Of a stretch of DNA of 35,051 bases, positions 8,651 through 16,472 are shown piece after piece. The notes below the pieces were generated by a model, which worked only from the letters and a program-made list of their open reading frames with translations, ran no database searches and was not told the DNA's origin. Numbering within the stretch: position 1 is the stretch's first letter; each line of letters opens with the position of its first letter. Position numbers and translations under genes: made by a program. Location of the stretch: positions 1 to 35,051 of the forward strand of contig JAJZLX010000540.1 in assembly GCA_021850555.1 (NCBI GenBank), in the 5' to 3' direction. Source of the DNA: Pseudomonadota bacterium. GTDB lineage: Bacteria > Pseudomonadota > Gammaproteobacteria > Steroidobacterales > Steroidobacteraceae.

Positions 8651-8681
8651 TGTTGAGCCCTGCGCACCGCGCATGGGCAGC

Positions 8682-9584
8682 CTAGCCCCTGGGGTGGTGC
8701 CGCGAGTGCAGCTCCTTCATGCGCTCGCTGGCCACGTGCGTATAGATCTGCGTGGTCGACAGATCACTGTGCCCGAGCAGGATCTGCACGACGCGCAGAT
8801 CCGCGCCGTGATTGAGCAGATGCGTCGCGAACGCATGGCGCAGCGTGTGCGGCGAGAGCCCCTTGGAGATGCCCGCCTTGCGCGCATAGCGCTTGATGAT
8901 GTGCCAGAAGGCCTGGCGCGTCATGCGGTCTCCACGGCGGGTCGGAAAGAGATATTCCGTCTGCCGGTCGAGCAGGATCTCGTCGCGCGCGCCGTTGACG
9001 AACTCGGTGAGCCAGCGCACGGCCTCATCGCCGAGCGGGATGAGTCTCTCCCGATTGCCCTTGCCCACGATGCGGATGACGCCCTGGTTGAGATTGATCT
9101 GCCCGTAGCGCAGATTCACCAGCTCCGATACCCTCAGGCCCGTGGCGTAGAGCACCTCGAGCATGGTGCGGTCCCGGCTGCCGAGCGGATCGCGCACGGC
9201 CGGAGCCGCCAACAGCGCCTCCACCTCCTCCTCGGTCAGGGATTTCGGCAGCGAGCGGCCGATCTTCGGCATGGCGATCTGGGCCGTCGGGTCTTCCTGG
9301 ATGTCCGCCTCTCGCACCAGGTACCGGAAGAAGCGGCGGAAGCTCGAGATCTGGCGGGCGGTCGAACGTGGACGGGCGCCCGTCTGCACCCGCCACTCGA
9401 TGAAGTCCTGCAGATCCTTGCGCGAGGTCTGCATGATCGGCAGTTTACGCTCGGCGAGCCAGCGGGAAAGCGCCGTGAGGTCTGCGCGATAGGCCGCCAG
9501 CGTATTGGGCGACAAGCCACGCTCCATCCACACGGCATCCAGGAAGCGGGCGACCGCCGGATCCGTGTCGGGGTGAACAGGCAT
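8682..9584 (-). CDS. xerD: Tyrosine recombinase XerD
   Basis: XerD acts with XerC at dif to resolve chromosome dimers. With the ATG at 9584 the protein has 300 residues, close to E. coli XerD (298). An N-terminal SAM-like DNA-binding domain (about 8-95) is followed by the catalytic domain with Arg 151 (ATGLRVSEL), Lys 175 (VGKGNRER), His 246 and Arg 249 (SPHTLRHAFATH), His 272 (LLGHSDLSTTQIYTH) and the nucleophile Tyr 281. XerD is preferred over XerC because of the RDPLGSRDRTMLEVLYATGLRVSELVNL block and the C-terminal MKELHSRHHPRG. An in-frame start at 9671 would add 29 residues with no family match. No strong ribosome site precedes either start. Confidence 0.94.
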   Translation of the reverse strand: MPVHPDTDPAVARFLDAVWMERGLSPNTLAAYRADLTALSRWLAERKLPIMQTSRKDLQDFIEWRVQTGARPRSTARQISSFRRFFRYLVREADIQEDPTAQIAMPKIGRSLPKSLTEEEVEALLAAPAVRDPLGSRDRTMLEVLYATGLRVSELVNLRYGQINLNQGVIRIVGKGNRERLIPLGDEAVRWLTEFVNGARDEILLDRQTEYLFPTRRGDRMTRQAFWHIIKRYARKAGISKGLSPHTLRHAFATHLLNHGADLRVVQILLGHSDLSTTQIYTHVASERMKELHSRHHPRG

Positions 9585-9724
9585 GGCAATTGCGGCAGAA
9601 TGGTTCGACAATTGTCGTCTCAGTTGGGCCGTCCCGGTTGGAGCCGTCTCGCTGCACATCGAGCGAGACACCCGATGCGGGCGAGTCGGGATGCGACTAC
9701 AGGCCGCATCCGTGGCTGTCGCAG

Positions 9725-9765
9725 TATGGTGACCATATGTCCTCCTCCGGCGTGACCAGCGTCAC
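9725..9765. promoter_or_regulatory. Two palindromes upstream of the acyltransferase gene
   Basis: TATGGT-G-ACCATA (9725-9737) and GTGAC-CAGC-GTCAC (9752-9765) lie 15 nt apart in the 255-bp region between divergent xerD and the acyltransferase gene, and both contain GTGACCA. They may be binding sites for a dimeric regulator. No consensus promoter could be fixed nearby. Confidence 0.3.
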
Positions 9766-9839
9766 AGTCGGGTGCCAGAGTTAACGTAATAGAGAACCTG
9801 ATCACAGTCCGCAACCGGTTCGTTTGACCTCGACCAATC

Positions 9840-10670
9840 ATGCGCCAGGAGCCGCCCCACCGAACCTCTCCGCTCGGGACCATCGCCCTGCTTCCGTTCA
9901 GGCTCGCGTATGCGCTCTACGCAATGGCTCTGTTTCTACTGGTCGGGCTGACCGCATCGCTCACCGCCCTGCTGCTGCCGGGCCTCAATCGGCGCCGTCG
10001 CGCCGCGCGCACACTCGCTCGCGCCTTCCTTTGGGGAGCGGGCATGAAGCTCACCGTCCGTGCCCTCGATCAGCTGCCGCGAGGACAGTGTGTGATCGTC
10101 GCCAACCACGCGAGCTACCTCGACGGAGTCGTATTCACTGCCGCCCTCCCCCCCCGCTTCGGGTTCGTCATCAAGCGCGAGATGGCCGGTGTGCCGCTCG
10201 CCGGCTGGTTCCTGCACCGCATCGGCTCGGAATTCGTCGAGCGCTTCGACCGCAAGCGCGGCGCCGCGGATGCGCTGCGCGTACTGCGCAACGCCACCAA
10301 CGGTCACTCCCTGGTGTTTTTCCCGGAAGGTACGTTCACCGCCGAGCCTGGGTTGCTGAAATTCCACGCCGGCGCGTTCACGATGGCCGCCCGCGCCGGC
10401 TGCCCGATCGTACCTGCGGTGGTGCAAGGCACCCGCACCGCCTTGTCGCCGCGCGGCAACCTGCCCCGCCCGGTGCGGATCGAGGTGTCGATCCTGCCTC
10501 CGATCCCGCCGCCGCCGGGAGCGCCGGCGCACAGCGCTCCGCTGCTGCGCGAGCGGGCGAGGGAAGCGATCCTCACCAGGCTCGGCGAGCCGGACCTCAC
10601 ATGTTTCGCCGATAGCGCCCGCCCACTCCATACAGAGCGTGCGAGATCTGCCCCAGAGAGCAGCGTTTGA
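9840..10670 (+). CDS. Lysophospholipid acyltransferase (PlsC/LPLAT family)
   Basis: It transfers an acyl chain to a lysophospholipid, probably at the inner membrane (1-acylglycerol-3-phosphate acyltransferase or a relative). The 276 residues begin with one or two hydrophobic helices (about 16-48), followed by the catalytic HX4D motif in NHASYLD (His 90, Asp 95), a basic KREM segment, the acceptor motif FPEGTFT at 161-167 and the proline motif VPAVVQGT. The C-terminal ~40 residues are Pro/Ala/Arg-rich. The last 74 bp overlap the 3' end of the convergent icmF, so the tail may be an accidental extension. The ATG at 9840 has a poor ribosome site. PlsC itself or a lyso-ornithine-lipid type acyltransferase cannot be told apart here. 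Confidence 0.88.
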   Translation: MRQEPPHRTSPLGTIALLPFRLAYALYAMALFLLVGLTASLTALLLPGLNRRRRAARTLARAFLWGAGMKLTVRALDQLPRGQCVIVANHASYLDGVVFTAALPPRFGFVIKREMAGVPLAGWFLHRIGSEFVERFDRKRGAADALRVLRNATNGHSLVFFPEGTFTAEPGLLKFHAGAFTMAARAGCPIVPAVVQGTRTALSPRGNLPRPVRIEVSILPPIPPPPGAPAHSAPLLRERAREAILTRLGEPDLTCFADSARPLHTERARSAPESSV

Positions 10671-13600
10671 CCGTCTCCATCAGCTCCGCGAACACGTTGC
10701 CGCCGGCGCATGCGATCGCCTGAAGCCGCCCGAGAGCCTGCGGCGAGTGCCCGGCGTTGCGCTCTTGAAAGGCGCGCACGGCCGCCACCTGCGCCTGCTT
10801 CTCCTCCTCCGTAGAGCGGATGAGCTCGGCGTGCGTATGCTCGGAGACCCCGTCGGAGCCCGAGAGGTAAGTGTTGACGCCGATGATGGGCAGGCTCCCG
10901 TCGTGCTTCCTTCTCTCGTAGTCGAGCGATTCTTCCTGGATCTTGCCACGCTGATACATCGTTTCCATGGCGCCGAGCACGCCGCCGCGCTCGCTCAAGG
11001 CGTCGAATTCCCGGTACACCGCCTCCTCGAGCAGATCGGTCAGGTATTCGAGCGCGAATGAGCCCTGCCACGGATTCTGCGTCTTGTTGAGTCCCAGCTC
11101 GCGGTTGATGATGAGCTGGATGGCCACCGCGCGGCGCACGCTTTCCTCGGTCGGGGTGGTGAGCGCCTCGTCGTAGGCGTTGGTGTGCAGGCTGTTGCAG
11201 CTGTCGAACAGCGCGTACATCGCCTGCAGCGTGGTGCGGATGTCGTTGAATGCGATCTCGCGGGCATGGAGACTGCGCCCCGAGGTCTGCACGTGGTACT
11301 TCAGCATCTGGCTGCGCGGCCCGGCATGGTACACATCGCGCATGGCTCGCGCCCAGATGCGGCGCGCGACCCGGCCGATGACCGCATACTCCGGGTCCAT
11401 GCCGTTGGAGAAGAAGAACGACAGGTTGGGAGCAAAATCGTCGATGCTCATGCCGCGGGCGAGGTAGTACTCGACGATGGTGAAACCGTTGGCGAGGGTG
11501 AAGGCAAGCTGGGAGACCGGGTTGGCGCCGGCCTCGGCGATGTGGTAGCCCGAAATCGACACCGAGTAGAAATTCCTCACCAGCCGCTCGGTGAAGTACT
11601 GCTGCACATCGCCCATCATGCGCAGCGCGAACTCCGTCGAGAAGATGCAGGTGTTCTGCGCCTGGTCCTCCTTCAGGATGTCCGCCTGCACGGTGCCACG
11701 CACCGCGCCGAGCGTTTCGGCCTTGATGCGCTCGTAGATCTCCGGCTCGACGAGCTGATCGCCGGTCACTCCGAGCAACGCGAGTCCGGAGCCGTCGTGG
11801 TCCGCGGGCAGCTCGCCGCGATAGACGGGCGGAGCGACACCCCGCTCCGCGGCCGCCCGGTGCAGCGCCTCGATGCGCCGCTCGGCCTCGCTCCAGCGCC
11901 CCTCGCAGCGCAGGTAGCGCTCGATGCGCTGATCGATCGCGGTGTTCATGAACATCGCGAGAATCATCGGCGCCGGGCCATTGATGGTCATGGACACCGA
12001 GGTGGAGGGCAGGGTGAGATCGAAGCCCGAATAGAGCTTCTTCATGTCATCGAGCGTAGCCACCGACACGCCCGAGTTGCCTGTGCGTCCATAGATGTCG
12101 GGCCGTGTGTCGGGATCCTCGCCGTACAGCGTCGTCGAATCGAATGCGGTCGACAACCGCACCGCGTTGTGGCCGTGCGCCAGGTAGTGGAACCGGCGGT
12201 TGGTCCGCTCGGGCGCGCCCTCGCCGGCGAACATGCGCGTGGGATCCTCGGCCTCGCGCCGATAGGGATAGACGCCGCCGGTGTAGGGGAAGGATCCGGG
12301 AAGGTTCTCGCGCCCGATGAAGCGCAGCTGCTCGCCCCAGTCCTTGAAGCGCGGTACGGCGATCTTCGGCACCTTCTGGCGCGAGAGCGTCTCGGTGTAG
12401 TTCTCACCCGTGATCTGCCGGTCCCTGACCTTGTAGGAGTAGGTGTCCTGCGTGGCGGCTCGCACACGCGAGGGCCAGGCTTTGAGCTCGCCGACGCCCG
12501 CCGCGCCGATCTGCTCGAGCGCCCGATTGTAGGCGGCCCGCAGCTGCCGGCGCGTAGCATCGGGGGTCTCCTCGAGCGCCGACTGCGGATACGGATCGAG
12601 CGGCTGCGGAAGCAGCGCGTCCCCGAGCGCCTCGAGAGCCTGATACAGGCCGTGCGCCCGCTGCGCCGCGCCCGCCCGGCGCTCGATGTCCGCATGAGTC
12701 TCGCGGCCCCCGCGCGCGATTTCCGACAGATAGCGTATCCGCGCGCCGGGGATCAGCGGCTCGCTCGGCGTGATCTCAACGGGACCCGGATCGGACACCT
12801 CCCAGCTCGCCGCGCCGATGCGTCTCTCGGCAAGCACCCGGCAAAGAGCGGCGAACAGCCGGTTCACGCCCGGATCGTTGAAGCGGCTGGCGACGGTGGG
12901 ATAGACGGGCAGATCCGCGTCGGCAAGCTGAGCATGGGAGTGGTTGCGGCGCCACTGCTTGCGCACGTCGCGCAAGCTGTCGATTGCGCCTCGCTTGTCG
13001 CTCTTGTTGAGCGCGATCAGATCGGCGTAGTCCAGCATATCGATCTTTTCCAGCTGGCTTGCCGCGCCGTATTCGCCGGTCATCACGTACATCGACACGT
13101 CCACCAGATCGACGATCTCGGTATCGGCCTGTCCGGTGCCGGCGGTCTCGACAATGATGAGGTCGAATCCCGCCGCCTGGTAGAGCTGGATCACGTCCTT
13201 CAACACCGCGGCGGTCGCCAGATGCCGCCGGCGCGTGGCCAGCGAGCGCATGAAGATATTCTCCGAGGAGAGGCTGTTCATGCGGATGCGGTCCCCGAGC
13301 AGCGCCCCGCCGCTGCGGCGGCGAGTCGGGTCCATGGCGGCCACGGCGATCTGCCGGCCGGGGAAGTGACGCAGGAGCCGTGCGAGCAGCTCATCGGTCA
13401 GGCTCGACTTGCCGGCGCCGCCGCTGCCGGTGATGCCGATCACCGGCACCCGGTTCGGGGAGCGCCGGATGGCCTGGCGAATCTGCTCGGCCTCGGCTTG
13501 AGCCGTCTCGGCATTCTCGAGCACCGTGATGGCCCGCGCGATCTGAACGGGGTCCCGAGTGTTCAGGGTGCGCATCTCGTAGGCGGGCCTGCTGGCGGAG

Positions 13601-14070
13601 CGAACCCGGTTGAAGACATCCTCGATCATGCCATCCAGACCGAGCGTGCGGCCGTCCTCGGGCGTGTAGATGCGCTCCACCCCATGGCGCTCCAGAGCCT
13701 CGATCTCCTGCGGGGCAATCGTCCCGCCGCCACCGACCACGACCCGGATATGCGGGCAGCCGCGCTCGCGCAGCATGTCCACCATGTACGCGAAATACTC
13801 GTTGTGCCCGCCTTGATAAGAGCTGGCCGCGATGGCGTGCGCATCCTCCTGGATGGCCGCGCGCACGATCTCCGCGACGCTGCGGTTGTGGCCGAGGTGC
13901 ACCACCTCGGCGCCGTGCGCCTGCAGCAGCCGGCGGATCATGTTGATCGCGGCATCGTGGCCGTCGAAGAGCGAGGCGGCGGAGACGAACCGCAGCGGCG
14001 GCTGAGGACGCTCGGGGACCGGCTGCTCGAGCTGGCGGGGACGGGCTGCGCTTGAGGGCTTGGGGGGCAT
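10597..14070 (-). CDS. icmF: Fused isobutyryl-CoA mutase IcmF
   Basis: IcmF uses coenzyme B12 to interconvert isobutyryl-CoA and n-butyryl-CoA and carries its own G-protein chaperone. The 1157-residue protein has the full fused order. The B12-binding domain (about 27-160) has DGHDAA at 36-41 and VVGGGGTI. The MeaB-like GTPase has a P-loop GSGGAGKS at 215-222, ETAGTGQ at 308-314 and base-recognition NKSD at 355-358. A linker follows, then the mutase barrel (about 560-1157) with STAFDSTTLYG, SVSMTINGPAPMILAMF, SVSISGYHIAEAGANP and NLSFFFSNGMDPEYAVIGR. The order is diagnostic against methylmalonyl-CoA mutase. Related fused enzymes act on pivalyl-CoA/isovaleryl-CoA, which active-site residues would have to settle. 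It is transcribed divergently from a TetR gene, with a possible operator at its promoter, and its 3' end overlaps the acyltransferase gene by 74 bp. Confidence 0.95.
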   Translation of the reverse strand: MPPKPSSAARPRQLEQPVPERPQPPLRFVSAASLFDGHDAAINMIRRLLQAHGAEVVHLGHNRSVAEIVRAAIQEDAHAIAASSYQGGHNEYFAYMVDMLRERGCPHIRVVVGGGGTIAPQEIEALERHGVERIYTPEDGRTLGLDGMIEDVFNRVRSASRPAYEMRTLNTRDPVQIARAITVLENAETAQAEAEQIRQAIRRSPNRVPVIGITGSGGAGKSSLTDELLARLLRHFPGRQIAVAAMDPTRRRSGGALLGDRIRMNSLSSENIFMRSLATRRRHLATAAVLKDVIQLYQAAGFDLIIVETAGTGQADTEIVDLVDVSMYVMTGEYGAASQLEKIDMLDYADLIALNKSDKRGAIDSLRDVRKQWRRNHSHAQLADADLPVYPTVASRFNDPGVNRLFAALCRVLAERRIGAASWEVSDPGPVEITPSEPLIPGARIRYLSEIARGGRETHADIERRAGAAQRAHGLYQALEALGDALLPQPLDPYPQSALEETPDATRRQLRAAYNRALEQIGAAGVGELKAWPSRVRAATQDTYSYKVRDRQITGENYTETLSRQKVPKIAVPRFKDWGEQLRFIGRENLPGSFPYTGGVYPYRREAEDPTRMFAGEGAPERTNRRFHYLAHGHNAVRLSTAFDSTTLYGEDPDTRPDIYGRTGNSGVSVATLDDMKKLYSGFDLTLPSTSVSMTINGPAPMILAMFMNTAIDQRIERYLRCEGRWSEAERRIEALHRAAAERGVAPPVYRGELPADHDGSGLALLGVTGDQLVEPEIYERIKAETLGAVRGTVQADILKEDQAQNTCIFSTEFALRMMGDVQQYFTERLVRNFYSVSISGYHIAEAGANPVSQLAFTLANGFTIVEYYLARGMSIDDFAPNLSFFFSNGMDPEYAVIGRVARRIWARAMRDVYHAGPRSQMLKYHVQTSGRSLHAREIAFNDIRTTLQAMYALFDSCNSLHTNAYDEALTTPTEESVRRAVAIQLIINRELGLNKTQNPWQGSFALEYLTDLLEEAVYREFDALSERGGVLGAMETMYQRGKIQEESLDYERRKHDGSLPIIGVNTYLSGSDGVSEHTHAELIRSTEEEKQAQVAAVRAFQERNAGHSPQALGRLQAIACAGGNVFAELMETVKRCSLGQISHALYGVGGRYRRNM

Positions 14071-14114
14071 GGGAGGCTCTCTGGGCGCGCGACGCGAAAG
14101 CGGTCTTTACGCAC

Positions 14115-14164
14115 CGGTAGGATGGCTACCGATGAGTATGATGCATGCTCCCGGGAGCGGTCAA
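14115..14164 (-). promoter_or_regulatory. icmF promoter with inverted-repeat operator
   Basis: On the minus strand TTGACC (14164-14159), an 18-nt spacer and CATACT (14140-14135) make a sigma70-like promoter. Directly after the -10 box lies a perfect inverted repeat CGGTAG-GATGG-CTACCG (14115-14131) covering the expected start site near 14128. Its place beside a divergent TetR gene suggests it is the operator through which that protein represses icmF. Confidence 0.5.
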
Positions 14165-14168
14165 CGCG

Positions 14169-14236
14169 CCCGCCCGCCTGCCGTGATCCGGATCGCGCCG
14201 GCCTCGCGGAAACGCCGGATCGTCCCGGCGGGCGGG
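14169..14236. repeat. 10-bp inverted repeat with 48-nt loop
   Basis: CCCGCCCGCC (14169-14178) is perfectly complementary to GGCGGGCGGG (14227-14236). The loop contains the palindrome GATCCGGATC (14185-14194) and two copies of CCGGATCG (14188-14195, 14215-14222). It lies between icmF and the TetR gene, upstream of a TATACT (14270-14275) that could be the TetR -10 box. The arms are pure G/C, so chance is possible. Confidence 0.3.
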
Positions 14237-14327
14237 CCGATCCACCGCGCACGGCACACACGCCGACGCTATACTGCGGCATCCCGGGCCACGTGCCGCA
14301 ACCGGTCGAGAGGCCCCTTTAACCGAC

Positions 14328-15098
14328 ATGCCGACCAGCCGCCGCAAATCCGCGAGCCCCGCCCGTGGCAGGGCCGTCCCCGATGCGCCCCGGGAGGGAT
14401 CCTCCACCCGGCCTTCCGCCGCTGCGGCGCCGCTGCGCGACTCGCCGTGGCGCGCGAGCCGCGAGCGGCTGCGCGACCGACAGGTCAAGCGCGAGGCGGT
14501 GATCCGCGCCGCCGCCCACGCCTTCAACCGCAAGGGCTACCACAACACCTCGCTGGACGATATCGCCGCGGCACTCGAGGTGAGCAAGCCCACCGTCTAC
14601 TACTACGTATCCAACAAGGAACAGTTGCTGTTCGAGTGCTTCGTGGCCGGCATCGAGCCGATCCGCGCCGCCTTCCACGAGGCGCGGCTGATGAAGGCGC
14701 CGGCGCGCGAGCGCTTGAAGGCGGTGCTGCGCCACTATGGCCGGGCTGTCGCCTCGGAGTTCGGCTGGTGCATGGTGCGCGCCGAGGACCAGGACCTCCC
14801 ACCCGCCATGAGCGGTCACATCAAGGCCCTGAAGTCCGAAATCGACCAGGGGATCCGGCGCCTGCTGCGCGAGGGGATGCAGGACGGCTCCATCCACGCC
14901 TGCGACCCGAAAATGACCGCGTTCGCCCTCGCCGGAGCACTCAACTGGATCGCCCACTGGTATCGCGAGAGCCAGTCGCTGAGCGGCGCGGAGATCGCCG
15001 AGGCATTCATCTCGGTTTTCGAAAGCGGGCTCACCCCGCGCCCGTGCGCCGAGAGCGCCGGCTCACCGCGCCACATGGGCGCACGGCTCGCCCGCTGA
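14328..15098 (+). CDS. TetR-family regulator, first gene of the acyl-CoA cluster
   Basis: This is a DNA-binding repressor, probably responding to an acyl-CoA or related metabolite from this pathway. In the 256-residue protein the TetR N-domain spans about 52-105, with the helix-turn-helix in TSLDDIAAALEVSKPTVYYYVSNKEQLLFECF (about 74-105). It is preceded by an unusual ~50-residue tail rich in Arg, Ser, Pro and Ala. The C-terminal ligand domain (about 110-240) resembles the TetR_C group near fatty-acid genes. A downstream start is possible, but no strong candidate with a ribosome site is visible. It is divergent from icmF (257 bp apart) and 27 bp before the thiolase gene, so it likely controls both directions. 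This role is inference from position. Confidence 0.88.
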   Translation: MPTSRRKSASPARGRAVPDAPREGSSTRPSAAAAPLRDSPWRASRERLRDRQVKREAVIRAAAHAFNRKGYHNTSLDDIAAALEVSKPTVYYYVSNKEQLLFECFVAGIEPIRAAFHEARLMKAPARERLKAVLRHYGRAVASEFGWCMVRAEDQDLPPAMSGHIKALKSEIDQGIRRLLREGMQDGSIHACDPKMTAFALAGALNWIAHWYRESQSLSGAEIAEAFISVFESGLTPRPCAESAGSPRHMGARLAR

Positions 15099-15125
15099 TC
15101 GACCGTATTCGAGAGAGGATTCACA

Positions 15126-16304
15126 ATGTCATCTGAGATCGTCATCGCTGCCGCCAAACGTACGCCGCTCGGTGCATTTCAGGGCGCCCTCGCCCCCGTC
15201 ACCGCCCCTCAGCTCGGCAGCGCTGCGGCCCGGGCAGCCGTCGAGGCCGCCGGGATCCGCGCAGCCGACGTGCAGGAGGTCATCCTCGGCTGCGTGCTGC
15301 CCGCAGGACTCGGTCAGGCGCCCGCCCGGCAGGCCGCCATCGGCGCCGGCATCCCGCTCGCCACCCCGGCGACCACCATCAACAAGATGTGCGGCTCGGG
15401 CCTGAAGGCCGTCATGATGGCCGCCGACCAGATTCGCGCCGGTGACGCACAGGTCGTGCTCGCCGGCGGCTTCGAATCCATGACCCAGGCGCCGTACCTG
15501 CTGCCGAAGGCCCGCGGGGGCTATCGCTTGGGCCACGGCGAGGTGATCGATCACATGTTCCTCGACGGCCTGCAGAGCCCGTTCGACGGCAAGCTCATGG
15601 GCTGCTTCGCGGATGCCACCGCCGCCCGATACGGCTTTACGCGCGAGCAGCAGGATGCGTTCGCCGCGGAGTCGGTGCGGCGGGCGGTCGCCGCCGTGGA
15701 AGGCGCCTTTGACGCCGAGATCGCCCCGGTCACCGTCAAGGGCCGCAAGGGGGAATCGACCGTGGCGCGGGATGAGACCCCCGGAACCTGCGACGTGCGC
15801 AAGATCCCCTCGCTTCGGCCCGCCTTCGGCAAGGACGGCACCGTCACCGCCGCCAGCGCCTCCTCGATCGCCGATGGCGCCGCGGCGCTGGTGGTCATGA
15901 GCGGCTCCGCGGCGCAGTCTCTCGGGGTGCAGCCGCTCGCCCGGATCGTCGCCCAGGCCAGCCACGCACAGGAGCCGGAATGGTTTACCACCGCGCCCGT
16001 GGGCGCGGTGCGCAAGGTCCTCGCTCAGCTGGGCTGGCAGTCCCAGGACGTCGACCTGTATGAGATCAATGAGGCGTTCGCAACAGTGACGCTGGCCGCC
16101 ATGCAAGAGCTCGAGCTCGATCACGCCCGGGTCAACGTCAACGGGGGTGCCTGCGCTCTCGGCCATCCATTGGGGGCCACCGGGGCGCGAATTCTCACCA
16201 CACTGCTGCACGCGCTGCATCACCGCGGCGGAAAGCGGGGCATCGCCTCCCTGTGCATCGGGGGCGGTGAAGCCGTAGCCGTCGCAATCGAGATGATCCG
16301 CTAG
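15126..16304 (+). CDS. Acetyl-CoA C-acetyltransferase (thiolase II)
   Basis: It cleaves acetoacetyl-CoA with CoA to two acetyl-CoA, or runs in reverse. The 392-residue protein has all thiolase catalytic residues: nucleophile Cys 89 ([10 protein letters not shown]), His 347 ([16 protein letters not shown]) and Cys 377 (SLCIGGGEA), plus the NEAFA motif. These positions match the Zoogloea biosynthetic thiolase (89/348/378) almost exactly, as does the length. An AGAGG ribosome site lies about 8 nt before the ATG. It follows the TetR gene by 27 bp and is separated from the dehydrogenase gene by 182 bp of highly structured DNA. With the acetoacetyl-CoA synthetase downstream it gives a complete route from acetoacetate to acetyl-CoA. 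A 2-methylacetoacetyl-CoA substrate (isoleucine) is also possible. Confidence 0.95.
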   Translation: MSSEIVIAAAKRTPLGAFQGALAPVTAPQLGSAAARAAVEAAGIRAADVQEVILGCVLPAGLGQAPARQAAIGAGIPLATPATTINKMCGSGLKAVMMAADQIRAGDAQVVLAGGFESMTQAPYLLPKARGGYRLGHGEVIDHMFLDGLQSPFDGKLMGCFADATAARYGFTREQQDAFAAESVRRAVAAVEGAFDAEIAPVTVKGRKGESTVARDETPGTCDVRKIPSLRPAFGKDGTVTAASASSIADGAAALVVMSGSAAQSLGVQPLARIVAQASHAQEPEWFTTAPVGAVRKVLAQLGWQSQDVDLYEINEAFATVTLAAMQELELDHARVNVNGGACALGHPLGATGARILTTLLHALHHRGGKRGIASLCIGGGEAVAVAIEMIR

Positions 16305-16324
16305 ACTATCGAACATGCCATGAT

Positions 16325-16463
16325 TGCTCATCGCTTCACGCGACTCGGAAGCATGAGCAGAGGCACAGGATGTGCCCGCCGCCGCAGGCGGTGAGCAACG
16401 GGCAAAAGTCGCGCCTGTTGCCCGTTGCTGCGCTGAGACGGGCAGGATGCCCGGATTCAGCGC
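16325..16463 (+). ncRNA. Candidate structured RNA: five consecutive hairpins
   Basis: Nearly every base can pair. H1 (16325-16359): TGCTCAT-(C)-GCTTC with GAAGC-ATGAGCA, 12 bp with one bulged C and a 10-nt loop. H2 (16362-16376): GGCACA-GGA-TGTGCC. H3 (16377-16390): CGCC-GCCGCA-GGCG. H4 (16394-16429): AGCAACGGGCAA with TTGCCCGTTGCT, 12 bp perfect, 12-nt loop. H5 (16430-16463): GCGCTGA with TCAGCGC enclosing CGGGCA-GGA-TGCCCG. H2 and H5 share the loop context CA-GGA-TG. The element lies between the thiolase stop and the dehydrogenase start and is followed only by TTAAAC, a G-run and the start codon. It could be a cis-regulatory leader, a small RNA, a compound terminator, or a copy of a REP-like intergenic repeat. 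The strand is assumed. Confidence 0.5.
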
Positions 16464-16472
16464 CTTAAACGT

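Noticed and set aside
8577..8673. Row of small hairpins after fdxA as a second structured RNA
   Set aside because: Apart from the 9-bp stem at 8630-8650 the stems are 5 bp and compete for the same bases, as expected by chance in GC-rich DNA.
11185..14055. 956-codon open frame on the plus strand opposite icmF
   Set aside because: Composition-driven antisense frame in GC-rich DNA. It has no family signature, while the opposite strand encodes a complete, well-motifed IcmF.
10597..14070. Methylmalonyl-CoA mutase
   Set aside because: The B12 domain is N-terminal and a G-protein domain is fused in the middle, which is the IcmF layout. Methylmalonyl-CoA mutases have the B12 domain at the C-terminus and a separate MeaB.
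16394..16429. Simple rho-independent terminator of the thiolase gene
   Set aside because: The 12-bp stem is strong, but there is no T-run, the loop is 12 nt, it is 90 nt past the stop and is embedded among other hairpins; kept as part of the structured element instead.
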